Numbered from the stretch's first letter, positions 1-5,155 are shown. The stretch: 5,385 bases of DNA from Clostridiaceae bacterium (GCA_012511735.1 JAAZFK010000297.1:1-5385); one strand, 5' to 3'. The notes: generated from the letters alone by a model not told the origin. Made by a program: numbers and translations.

Positions 1-575
1 AGCTGGCACTGGGCTGGTGTACTTATAACGGCGACCAGATGTCCATGTACGCCGTCAACGCCTCTCTTGCCAAAACGGTGATCCGGGACATGACCGACAC
101 CGCGGCCCGACTCCTGGAAGAAGGACACTCGCCCCTGATCACAGACCCACAAAAAGCCCGGGAGGCGGCTCAGGTCCTCCGGTTCATCCTGTCCCGTCCG
201 GTCTCACCTGAACTCCTGCCGGTCACGGATCAGCAGGATTCACGGCAGCTGACCGAGGATGTGGTGGGGCCCTATGAACTGATTGACTTTTTCCTGTGGC
301 ATCTGGTTTTCGAAGGCAAGAAAACCGGATCTGTCCTGGACCTGGCTGGTCAGGCATTCGGCTCCGACTACGGTCGGCAGGAGTTGGCTGGCTGGCTGGG
401 CCGTTTTGTCCGTCGATTCTTTCACAATCAGTTTAAGCGCACTGCTTCGCCTGAAGGCGTTTCGGTTTTCTCTCACCGGCTGGTTCCTCTGACGGCCTGG
501 CAGATGCCGGGCGACGCGTCCGCCTCCCTTTGGCTGGAAGAGATCGAAAACTGGCTGAATGAAACAGATGCATAA
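1..575 (+). CDS. nadE: NAD+ synthase, C-terminal part (5' end outside window)
   Basis: The protein makes NAD+ in the cytoplasm by ATP-dependent amidation of nicotinic acid adenine dinucleotide, the last step of NAD biosynthesis. The reading frame is open from the left edge (first full codon at 3) to the TAA at 573-575, giving about 190 residues. It opens with LALGWCTYNGDQMSMYAVNAS, close to the segment of the synthetase domain that carries G-D-x-M-S-x-Y in this family. Further on come TEDVVGPYELIDFFLWHLV, the RRFFHNQFKR basic segment and WQMPGDASASLWLEEIENWL, all typical of the C-terminus of the long glutamine-dependent form, which is about 630-680 residues with an N-terminal nitrilase-like glutaminase domain. 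That glutaminase domain is not in the window, so the glutamine-dependent assignment is inference. The ATG at 39 is internal and is not the start. The gene points toward dnaA and ends about 300 bases before it. Confidence 0.9.
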   Translation, partial: LALGWCTYNGDQMSMYAVNASLAKTVIRDMTDTAARLLEEGHSPLITDPQKAREAAQVLRFILSRPVSPELLPVTDQQDSRQLTEDVVGPYELIDFFLWHLVFEGKKTGSVLDLAGQAFGSDYGRQELAGWLGRFVRRFFHNQFKRTASPEGVSVFSHRLVPLTAWQMPGDASASLWLEEIENWLNETDA

Positions 576-581
576 TCTGAA

Positions 582-601
582 TAATCAACAACTTATCAAC
601 A
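582..601 (+). promoter_or_regulatory. DnaA box pair, upstream cluster 1
   Basis: TAATCAACA (582-590, one mismatch) and TTATCAACA (593-601, perfect for the variant seen here) are separated by 2 bp, so their starts are 11 bp apart on the same DNA face. The pair begins 6 bases after the nadE stop codon. The box differs from the common TTATCCACA at position 6 (A instead of C). Confidence 0.75.
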
Positions 602-616
602 TCAGCTCGTCCGATT

Positions 617-669
617 TTTACTCTTAGCTGACCCGGGAAAGAGAGTAAAGGGCAGATTACCGCCTGCCC
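617..669. other. Two adjacent inverted repeats between DnaA-box pairs
   Basis: TTTACTCT (617-624) pairs perfectly with AGAGTAAA (642-649) around a 17-base loop. Immediately next, GGGCAG (650-655) pairs with CTGCCC (664-669) around an 8-base loop. No T-run follows the second stem, so this is not a classical intrinsic terminator for nadE. It could still slow transcription entering the origin, or be a structural element of the origin itself. Confidence 0.4.
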
Positions 670-674
670 AATAC

Positions 675-695
675 TTATCAACAAAGTTATTAACA
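675..695 (+). promoter_or_regulatory. DnaA box pair, upstream cluster 2
   Basis: TTATCAACA (675-683, perfect) and TTATTAACA (687-695, one mismatch) are in the same orientation, separated by 3 bp. They border the AT-rich stretch that runs to about 735 and face the dnaA gene. Confidence 0.75.
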
Positions 696-779
696 ATTCA
701 CACTTTGTATCTCACAAAATGTTGGAAAAATATGGCCGGTCATTTGCCCGCAAGCCCTTAAAAATCAGTCATTTTGGCC

Positions 780-808
780 TTTCACGGCATCTTCTTTTCT
801 GGTAGGAT
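780..808 (+). promoter_or_regulatory. Candidate dnaA promoter (extended -10)
   Basis: TGGTAGGAT (800-808) reads as an extended -10 (TGn followed by TAGGAT, one mismatch to TATAAT). The hexamer 17 bp upstream, TTTCAC (780-785), is a poor -35, so the call rests on the extended -10. Transcription would start near 815, leaving a leader of about 60 nt before the dnaA ATG. Confidence 0.35.
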
Positions 809-826
809 GTAGAACACGATCGTTTC

Positions 827-862
827 ATATCGGAAGAGGTAACAGGTAACGGGGAAAGGGGA
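827..862 (+). repeat. dnaA leader element with tandem AGGTAAC and distant Shine-Dalgarno
   Basis: The leader holds AGGTAAC twice in tandem (837-843 and 844-850), followed by a G-rich tract. Bases 827-855 match 2430-2458 before dnaN at 23 of 29 positions with no gap. The most likely Shine-Dalgarno is AAAGGGGA (855-862), which leaves 14 nt to the ATG, longer than usual. An in-frame TAA at 847-849 rules out a start further upstream, and no start codon lies between it and 877. Confidence 0.5.
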
Positions 863-876
863 CGTATTTTTCTACT

Positions 877-2223
877 ATGGCAAGAAGAAGCGCTGATTCG
901 ATCTGGACTACTGTCTGTCGACAGACCTTGAGCAAGGAAATCAACCCCCTGACCTACAACACCTGGTTTGCCAATGCCAGGCCCTACATTTCAAGCGAAC
1001 GTACCTTCGGGCTCTCCGTTCCCAACGAGATTGCCATGGAGTACATCGGACAGCACCGGCAGGAGATCGAAAGAGCCCTGAGAGATACCACCCGGGTCCA
1101 CTACGACCTCGAGATCGCGGTTCGTCCTGACGGGAGCATCCCCGCCAAAGAAGAAAGGAAAGAAGCGGGTCAGACGGATCTGAACACCAACGGTTCCTTT
1201 CAGATCGGCCGGCTCAATCCGGACTATTCTTTTTCCACTTTCATCGTAGGTTCCAGCAACAGCTTCGCCCACGCGGCGTCCGTTGCGGTCGCCTCCATGG
1301 AGTCGCCCGGCAACTACAACCCGCTCTTCCTCTATGGCGGATCGGGTCTTGGTAAGACCCACCTGATGCATGCCATCGGCAACCAGGTACGACGGGACTT
1401 TCCCCGCAAGCGGGTAGTCTATGTCCAGTCCGAACAATTTGTCAATGAGTTCATCACCTGCATCCAGAAGAACGACTTCGAGGCCTTCCGCAATCATTAT
1501 CGCCTGGCCGACATGCTGCTGATCGATGACATCCAGTTCATCGAGTCCAAGGAGCGCATGCAGGTTGAATTCTTCTACACCTTCAATGCCCTTTATGAAT
1601 CAGGCAAGAACATCATCCTGACCTGTGACAAACCGCCCCAGAGCCTGGCCTCGCTGACCGACCGTCTGCGCACCCGTTTCATCAGCGGTCTGACCATCGA
1701 CATCCAGCCGCCTGATTACGAAACCCGGATGGCCATCCTGAAAAATCTCTGCCGTTCACAGGGCGTCGACATCGCGCCAGAGATCATTGAATACATTGCG
1801 GGCAATATTACGTCCAACGTTCGGGAGATCGAGGGCGCCTTCAAGACCATCAGCGCCCTTCAGATGATGGGCGCCGAAATCACGGTTGACCTGGCCCGTC
1901 AGGCCCTGCAAAGTGTCATCCAGCCGGGTGCCACCAAGACGCTGGACTTCCCTTTAATCATGGAGATTGTGGCTCATTATTATGGAGTCACCGTTGATGA
2001 TTTGAAATCACGTCAAAGGAGCCAGGAGATTGTCGAACCCCGGCAGATCGCCATGTACCTTTGCAGAAAAAAATTAAACCGGACCCTGAAAGAGATCGGA
2101 GCAGCCTTCGGCGGGAAGAATCACGCCACAGTACTCCACGCCTGTGATAAAATTGCAGAAGGTATTGCCTCGGATCCGGCGCTTTCCGAGACCGTCAGCA
2201 ATCTTGAAATGCGCTTGCAGTAA
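877..2223 (+). CDS. dnaA: Chromosomal replication initiator protein DnaA
   Basis: DnaA is the AAA+ ATPase that binds DnaA boxes, melts the origin and loads the helicase; it also often represses its own gene. At 448 residues it has normal length. Domain I (about 1-82) holds the helicase-interaction fold with INPLTYNTWF. Domain II is a short polar linker (about 83-112). Domain III contains Walker A GGSGLGKTH (154-162), Walker B LLIDDIQ (214-220), sensor 1 ILTCDKPP (247-254), the arginine-finger segment RLRTRF (263-268) and sensor 2 NVREIEGAF (314-322). Domain IV ends with the helix-turn-helix, including EPRQIAMYL (387-395) and FGGKNHATVLHAC (411-423). The recognition motif reads NHA where most DnaA proteins have DHT, and RFISGL replaces the more usual RFxWGL. 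ATG 877 is the only possible start, because an in-frame stop lies at 847. DnaA boxes flank the gene on both sides. Confidence 0.98.
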   Translation: MARRSADSIWTTVCRQTLSKEINPLTYNTWFANARPYISSERTFGLSVPNEIAMEYIGQHRQEIERALRDTTRVHYDLEIAVRPDGSIPAKEERKEAGQTDLNTNGSFQIGRLNPDYSFSTFIVGSSNSFAHAASVAVASMESPGNYNPLFLYGGSGLGKTHLMHAIGNQVRRDFPRKRVVYVQSEQFVNEFITCIQKNDFEAFRNHYRLADMLLIDDIQFIESKERMQVEFFYTFNALYESGKNIILTCDKPPQSLASLTDRLRTRFISGLTIDIQPPDYETRMAILKNLCRSQGVDIAPEIIEYIAGNITSNVREIEGAFKTISALQMMGAEITVDLARQALQSVIQPGATKTLDFPLIMEIVAHYYGVTVDDLKSRQRSQEIVEPRQIAMYLCRKKLNRTLKEIGAAFGGKNHATVLHACDKIAEGIASDPALSETVSNLEMRLQ

Positions 2224-2243
2224 TGAACAAAGTTATGATCATT

Positions 2244-2306
2244 TGTTGATAATTCGCTGTTAACACCCTGTTGAACCATTGTGGACAAAAAGCCCGGTGT
2301 TGACAA
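2244..2306 (-). promoter_or_regulatory. Minus-strand DnaA-box array
   Basis: Read on the + strand the sites are TGTTGATAA (2244-2252, perfect complement of TTATCAACA), TGTTAACAC (2258-2266, weak), TGTTGAACC (2269-2277, weak), TGTGGACAA (2280-2288, one mismatch to the complement of TTATCCACA) and TGTTGACAA (2298-2306, one mismatch). The three middle sites start exactly 11 bp apart with 2-bp gaps. The first, fourth and fifth sites are well supported; the two weak ones rest mainly on phasing. Confidence 0.65.
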
Positions 2307-2312
2307 ACCGTT

Positions 2313-2354
2313 TTCTCAACAAATAAGTAACACCCTATCAACGCTTTAATAACA
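2313..2354 (+). promoter_or_regulatory. Plus-strand array of four degenerate DnaA boxes, 11-bp period
   Basis: Four 9-mers follow each other with 2-bp gaps: TTCTCAACA (2313-2321, 8 of 9 to TTATCAACA), TAAGTAACA (2324-2332, 6 of 9), CTATCAACG (2335-2343, 7 of 9) and TTAATAACA (2346-2354, 7 of 9). All keep an AAC core at the same place. Individually most would be dismissed; the exact period is what supports them. This spacing is like that of the low-affinity arrays in the Escherichia coli origin. Confidence 0.5.
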
Positions 2355-2368
2355 GGCCCAAAGGCCTG
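2353..2368. other. GC-rich hairpin at the edge of the box array
   Basis: CAGGCC (2353-2358) and GGCCTG (2363-2368) form a perfect 6-bp stem around a CAAA loop. The nearest T-run on the + strand is about 21 bases further on, so a classical terminator is not supported. It sits directly at the end of the AT-rich DnaA array. It could act as a weak attenuator of dnaA transcripts or mark the edge of the region that opens. Confidence 0.35.
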
Positions 2369-2429
2369 GCACAACCTAACAGAAGCCGATTTTTCACACA
2401 ACTGACACACTTAAGAAGAAGAGGGTGAA

Positions 2430-2460
2430 ATATCTTAGAAGGCAACAGGTAAAGGGGAGG
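2430..2460 (+). repeat. dnaN leader element, copy of the dnaA leader, with strong Shine-Dalgarno
   Basis: AGGCAAC (2440-2446) and AGGTAAA (2447-2453) repeat the tandem heptamer found before dnaA. The block 2430-2458 aligns with 827-855 at 23 of 29 positions. Here the purine tract ends in AAAGGGGAGG (2451-2460), a strong Shine-Dalgarno 7 nt from the dnaN ATG, which fixes that start. Confidence 0.5.
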
Positions 2461-2467
2461 CAGAAAA

Positions 2468-3568
2468 ATGAAACTGACATGCTCAAGAAATCTTCTGGCG
2501 GAAGCCATCTCAACTGTCCAGCGAGCCGTTTCCGTGCGATCGACCAATCCCGTGCTCGACGGGATTTTGCTGAAAGCTGATCAGGAACTGGTTTTGACCG
2601 GCTACGACAGTGAGACCGGCATCGAATACCGGATGGAGGCTGATATCTCCCAAAAAGGAAGCCTGGTCGTGCCTGCGAAGATTCTGTCCGAGGTTGTCAG
2701 GAAACTGTCTGACAATCAGGTTTATCTGGCCGTCAAAGATGAGACGGTGCTGGTCGTGGAAAGCGGCAAGAGTGTCTTCAATATCAGAGGCTACGCCGCG
2801 GACCAATATCCCGAGATTGCCTTCGTTGAGGATGAGACAAAAATTGTCCTCAAACAAAATACGCTGAGGCAGATGATCAATCAGACCGGCTTCGCGGTCA
2901 GTACAGACCAGAGCCGGCCCATCCTGATGGGCATCAACCTGATTGTTGAAGAAGAAACGCTGACCCTCGTTGCGCTGGACGGCTTTCGCCTGGCGGTGCG
3001 CCGGGAACCCATTCCCGGGGTTGAAGCCAACATCAACATCATCATCCCGGCCAAGGCCATGGGCGAGATTGCCAGGATCCTCACGGAAACGGATGATGAG
3101 GTTGTGGTGTCGCCCTCCCACAATTACATCATCTTCAGCAGGGACAAGGTTAAGGTCGTCACCCGGCTGATCCGGGGCGAATTCCTCAACTACCGCAGCA
3201 TCATCCCCCGTGACGCCGATACCAGCATGACCATCGCGCCTGACATCCTTCTTGCGGCCGTGATCCGGGCTTCCATCATGATCGACACCGAGGATCGCAA
3301 ATTCCCGGTTATTTTCAACACGCCCGACCATGACACCATGACCATTGAATCCAAGACGGACATCGGGACCGCCAGGGAGGAGATCCCGGTCGCCCTTTCC
3401 GGAGACAAGGTGGAGATCGATTTCAACCCTCGCTTCTTTATTGAGGCCTTGCGCGAAATCGAGGATGAGCAGATTGTCATGACATTCAGCGGAAGCCTGG
3501 GACCCTGTTCGCTTAAACCGGTCAAGGGCGATGAATTTTATTACATGATTCTTCCGCTCCGCCGATAG
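2468..3568 (+). CDS. dnaN: DNA polymerase III beta subunit (sliding clamp)
   Basis: DnaN forms a ring-shaped dimer that encircles DNA and tethers the replicative polymerase and many repair proteins. The 366-residue length is normal for three repeated clamp domains of about 120 residues each. Visible hallmarks are NPVLDGILL in domain 1 (27-35), the conserved DGFRLA after VAL (171-176), RLIRGEFLNYRSIIP (233-247) at the domain 2 end, FNPRFFIEAL (319-328), and the C-terminal MILPLRR (360-366), which forms part of the partner-binding pocket in the family. The start is supported by a strong Shine-Dalgarno 7 nt upstream. recF follows after 7 nt, so the two are probably translated from one message. 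Many Firmicutes have the small S4-domain gene yaaA between them, and it is absent here. Confidence 0.98.
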   Translation: MKLTCSRNLLAEAISTVQRAVSVRSTNPVLDGILLKADQELVLTGYDSETGIEYRMEADISQKGSLVVPAKILSEVVRKLSDNQVYLAVKDETVLVVESGKSVFNIRGYAADQYPEIAFVEDETKIVLKQNTLRQMINQTGFAVSTDQSRPILMGINLIVEEETLTLVALDGFRLAVRREPIPGVEANINIIIPAKAMGEIARILTETDDEVVVSPSHNYIIFSRDKVKVVTRLIRGEFLNYRSIIPRDADTSMTIAPDILLAAVIRASIMIDTEDRKFPVIFNTPDHDTMTIESKTDIGTAREEIPVALSGDKVEIDFNPRFFIEALREIEDEQIVMTFSGSLGPCSLKPVKGDEFYYMILPLRR

Positions 3569-3575
3569 GCAGTCC

Positions 3576-4793
3576 ATGCGCCTTTGTTCTGTCGAGCTGG
3601 TCAATTTCAGAAATTACGAGCGTCTTCAGCTGGCTTTCCCCGGTGGGACGCACATTCTGTTCGGTGAAAACGCCCAGGGCAAGACCAACCTGTTGGAGGC
3701 CATTTATCTGTGCACCTGTGCCCGTTCCCACCGGACCGGCAGGGATGACGAGCTGGTCAGGCTGGGCGAGGACTTCTACCGGGCCAGTGTCGGCTTTGTG
3801 ACCGACCGGGGCCTGCGTGAATCCGTATCGATCGAGTACAGGCGATCGGGCGGCCGTCAGGGCGCTCCCGCGCGCACCATCCTTTACAATGAGCTGGAAA
3901 TTGATCGGCTGGCCGACATGATGGGCCTTTTTCACGCCATCCTCTTCGCCCCGGAAGACCTCCAGATTGTTAAAAACGGCCCGTCGGAGCGCCGCCGTTT
4001 TCTGGATATTCTGATCTCCAGGACTGATCGGACCTATTTTCGTGACTTACAGGAATTTTGGCGGGTTCTCGCCCACCGAAACCGTCTGCTGAAAAACCTG
4101 CGTAACAGCCCGCAGGGTGAGCACCCTCTCGCCGGAGACACTCTGCCGGCCAGCCCCTATGCCCAACTGGATATCTGGGATGAAGCCCTGGCGCTTCCCG
4201 CAGCGTCCATTCTTGAAAAGCGATTGCGCTACACGGGGCAGCTGTCAGCCTATGCCTCCCTCTCCCTGCAACACCTGACCTCATCAAAGGAGTCGCTGGA
4301 ACTCCACTATAAGGGCATGGCCGGCCTGGAGACGGACATGGACCGTCAGGCCATCATGTCCCTTTATCTGGAAAGGCTGCGTCGCTCACGCCAGGACGAC
4401 CTGCTCCGGGGCAGTACCTCGCAGGGCCCTCACCGTGACGACCTGCTCATTTCCCTCGAGGGAGCCGACGCCAGGCTCTACGCCTCCCAGGGTCAGCAAA
4501 GGTCGGTGGTTTTGGCGCTCAAAATCGCCGAACTGACCATCCTGACCGAGATCACGGGTGAACGGCCTATCCTGCTGCTTGACGATGTCATGTCGGAGCT
4601 GGATGAATCCCGTCGGGCCCGGCTGATGGAAGTGGTCCAAGGCCATCAGGTCTTCATCACTTGTACGGATCCCGGTCAGATCGCAGCGGATGGCGGAGCT
4701 GGAGGATGCGCGACAGGCTGGTCAGGCCCCCTCCATTACTACCAGGTCCGCCAGGGAAAAATAAATCCTCTGGAAAGTCCCCCAAAGGCTTGA
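3576..4793 (+). CDS. recF: DNA replication and repair protein RecF
   Basis: RecF is an SMC-like ATPase that, with RecO and RecR, helps load RecA at single-strand gaps and supports restart of stalled forks. The 405 residues are slightly longer than the usual 360-380. Motifs appear in the expected order: LVNFRNYERL near the N-terminus (8-17), Walker A GENAQGKTNLLEAIY (30-44), the RecF signature FAPEDLQIVKNGPSERRRF (124-142), GPHRDDL (284-290), the ABC signature YASQGQQRS (302-310), and Walker B with D-loop PILLLDDVMSELDESRR (331-347). The C-terminus ends in the expected YYQVRQGKI (388-396), so the Gly/Ala-rich stretch at 371-380 is not a frameshift. Extra length lies mainly in the insert around 176-196 and in the short tail. 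The ribosome site is weak (TAGG, overlapping the dnaN stop, 6 nt from the ATG), which suggests translational coupling to dnaN. Confidence 0.97.
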   Translation: MRLCSVELVNFRNYERLQLAFPGGTHILFGENAQGKTNLLEAIYLCTCARSHRTGRDDELVRLGEDFYRASVGFVTDRGLRESVSIEYRRSGGRQGAPARTILYNELEIDRLADMMGLFHAILFAPEDLQIVKNGPSERRRFLDILISRTDRTYFRDLQEFWRVLAHRNRLLKNLRNSPQGEHPLAGDTLPASPYAQLDIWDEALALPAASILEKRLRYTGQLSAYASLSLQHLTSSKESLELHYKGMAGLETDMDRQAIMSLYLERLRRSRQDDLLRGSTSQGPHRDDLLISLEGADARLYASQGQQRSVVLALKIAELTILTEITGERPILLLDDVMSELDESRRARLMEVVQGHQVFITCTDPGQIAADGGAGGCATGWSGPLHYYQVRQGKINPLESPPKA

Positions 4794-4842
4794 TGGAGAC
4801 GCCTCTTCACAGGACTTATAACCTGCGGGAATCGCCGTACTG

Positions 4843-4851
4843 TGGTATAAT
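4843..4851 (+). promoter_or_regulatory. Extended -10 promoter for remB-gyrB
   Basis: TGGTATAAT (4843-4851) is a perfect extended -10: TGn plus the consensus TATAAT. No good -35 is seen at 16-18 bp upstream (CTGCGG at 4823-4828), which extended -10 promoters tolerate. It lies in the 104-base recF-remB spacer. Transcription would start near 4858, about 40 nt before the remB ATG. Confidence 0.65.
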
Positions 4852-4897
4852 TTAAGTCGAATAAAAGCAGGGGATTTCACCTGAGAACCGGAGAAAA

Positions 4898-5143
4898 ATG
4901 TACATCCATATCGGAGCCGATGTCTCTTTGCCTGCCCACTGGATCGTTGGAATATTCAATCTCGACCGGGTGGCGCCCGCGGGCGCGACAACTGAACTGA
5001 TGGGTCAGGCGGAACGAGAGGGCAGACTGGACTGGATGACGGATGATGTTCCGCGATCCATGGTGGTCACCCTTGACCGTGTTTTCCTGTCTCCTGTCTC
5101 GACCGCGACGTTGAGGGCCCGGTTGGCAGGGAAGAGTGAATAG
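4898..5143 (+). CDS. remB: RemB/YaaB family regulator (DUF370)
   Basis: This 81-residue protein matches the DUF370 family, whose Bacillus subtilis members RemA and RemB promote expression of extracellular-matrix genes; RemA is a DNA-binding protein that forms ring-like oligomers. The family features are the start MYIHIGADVSLPAHWIVGIF (B. subtilis RemB also opens MYIHLG and has DIVGIF), the middle DDVPRSMVVTLDRVFLSPVS (49-68), and the following TLRAR. The length equals that of RemB, and the place between recF and gyrB is the usual one, so RemB fits better than RemA, which is normally next to gmk. GGAG (4890-4893) lies 4 nt before the ATG. No transmembrane segment or signal peptide is seen. The actual role in this organism is unknown; matrix control is known only for Bacillus. 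Confidence 0.92.
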   Translation: MYIHIGADVSLPAHWIVGIFNLDRVAPAGATTELMGQAEREGRLDWMTDDVPRSMVVTLDRVFLSPVSTATLRARLAGKSE

Positions 5144-5144
5144 C

Positions 5145-5150
5145 AGAAGG
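5145..5150 (+). promoter_or_regulatory. gyrB ribosome binding site
   Basis: AGAAGG (5145-5150) is 5 nt from ATG 5156 and begins 2 bases after the remB stop. It matters because it supports a start that gives GyrB an unusually long N-terminus. Confidence 0.6.
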
Positions 5151-5155
5151 ATACG

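Larger units (their letters stand above)
576..876. other. oriC: Upstream part of oriC: DnaA boxes, AT-rich stretch, dnaA promoter and leader
   Basis: This 301-base gap has no plausible gene on either strand. It carries two pairs of DnaA boxes on the + strand (582-601 and 675-695), two small inverted repeats between the pairs (617-669), an AT-rich stretch at roughly 684-735, and then the putative dnaA promoter and a purine-rich leader. Clusters of DnaA boxes directly before dnaA are the standard origin signature in Firmicutes. Together with the boxes after dnaA this suggests a bipartite origin, as known in Bacillus subtilis. Which side contains the unwinding element cannot be decided by eye. 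Confidence 0.8.
2224..2467. other. oriC: dnaA-dnaN spacer: downstream part of oriC
   Basis: This 244-base spacer is dense in DnaA-box-like 9-mers. The left half (2244-2306) carries them on the - strand and the next part (2313-2354) on the + strand, many with starts exactly 11 bp apart. A GC-rich hairpin (2353-2368) closes the array, and the purine-rich dnaN leader follows. In Bacillus subtilis the unwinding element lies in the equivalent spacer, so this is the likelier site of opening. That placement is inference. Confidence 0.75.

Noticed and set aside
433..696. Minus-strand open frame upstream of dnaA, considered as rpmH or another divergent gene
   Set aside because: The translation does not resemble ribosomal protein L34 or any known neighbour, and it overlaps nadE and DnaA boxes.
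2300..2329. TTGACA at 2300-2305 as the -35 of a dnaN promoter overlapping a DnaA box
   Set aside because: No acceptable -10 is found 16-18 bp downstream (TAAGTA is poor). The hexamer is explained as part of the DnaA box TGTTGACAA.
2402..2436. CTGACA (2402-2407) with TATCTT (2431-2436) as a dnaN promoter
   Set aside because: The spacer would be 23 bp, too long for a standard housekeeping promoter.
2510..3604. A 364-codon open frame on the minus strand covering nearly all of dnaN
   Set aside because: It mirrors a strongly coded gene; the translation is rich in Asp, Gly and His with no family motifs, and there is no ribosome site or separate promoter. It is a codon-bias shadow.
4786..4817. Small inverted repeats after recF as a terminator
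   Set aside because: Stems are only 4 bp (AGGC with GCCT; CAGG with CCTG) and no T-run follows.
4661..4855. Plus-strand 64-codon frame over the recF 3' end, considered as a frameshift in RecF or a small gene
   Set aside because: The recF frame itself continues to the expected YYQVRQGKI ending, so no frameshift is needed, and the other frame has a low-complexity Arg/Pro composition.
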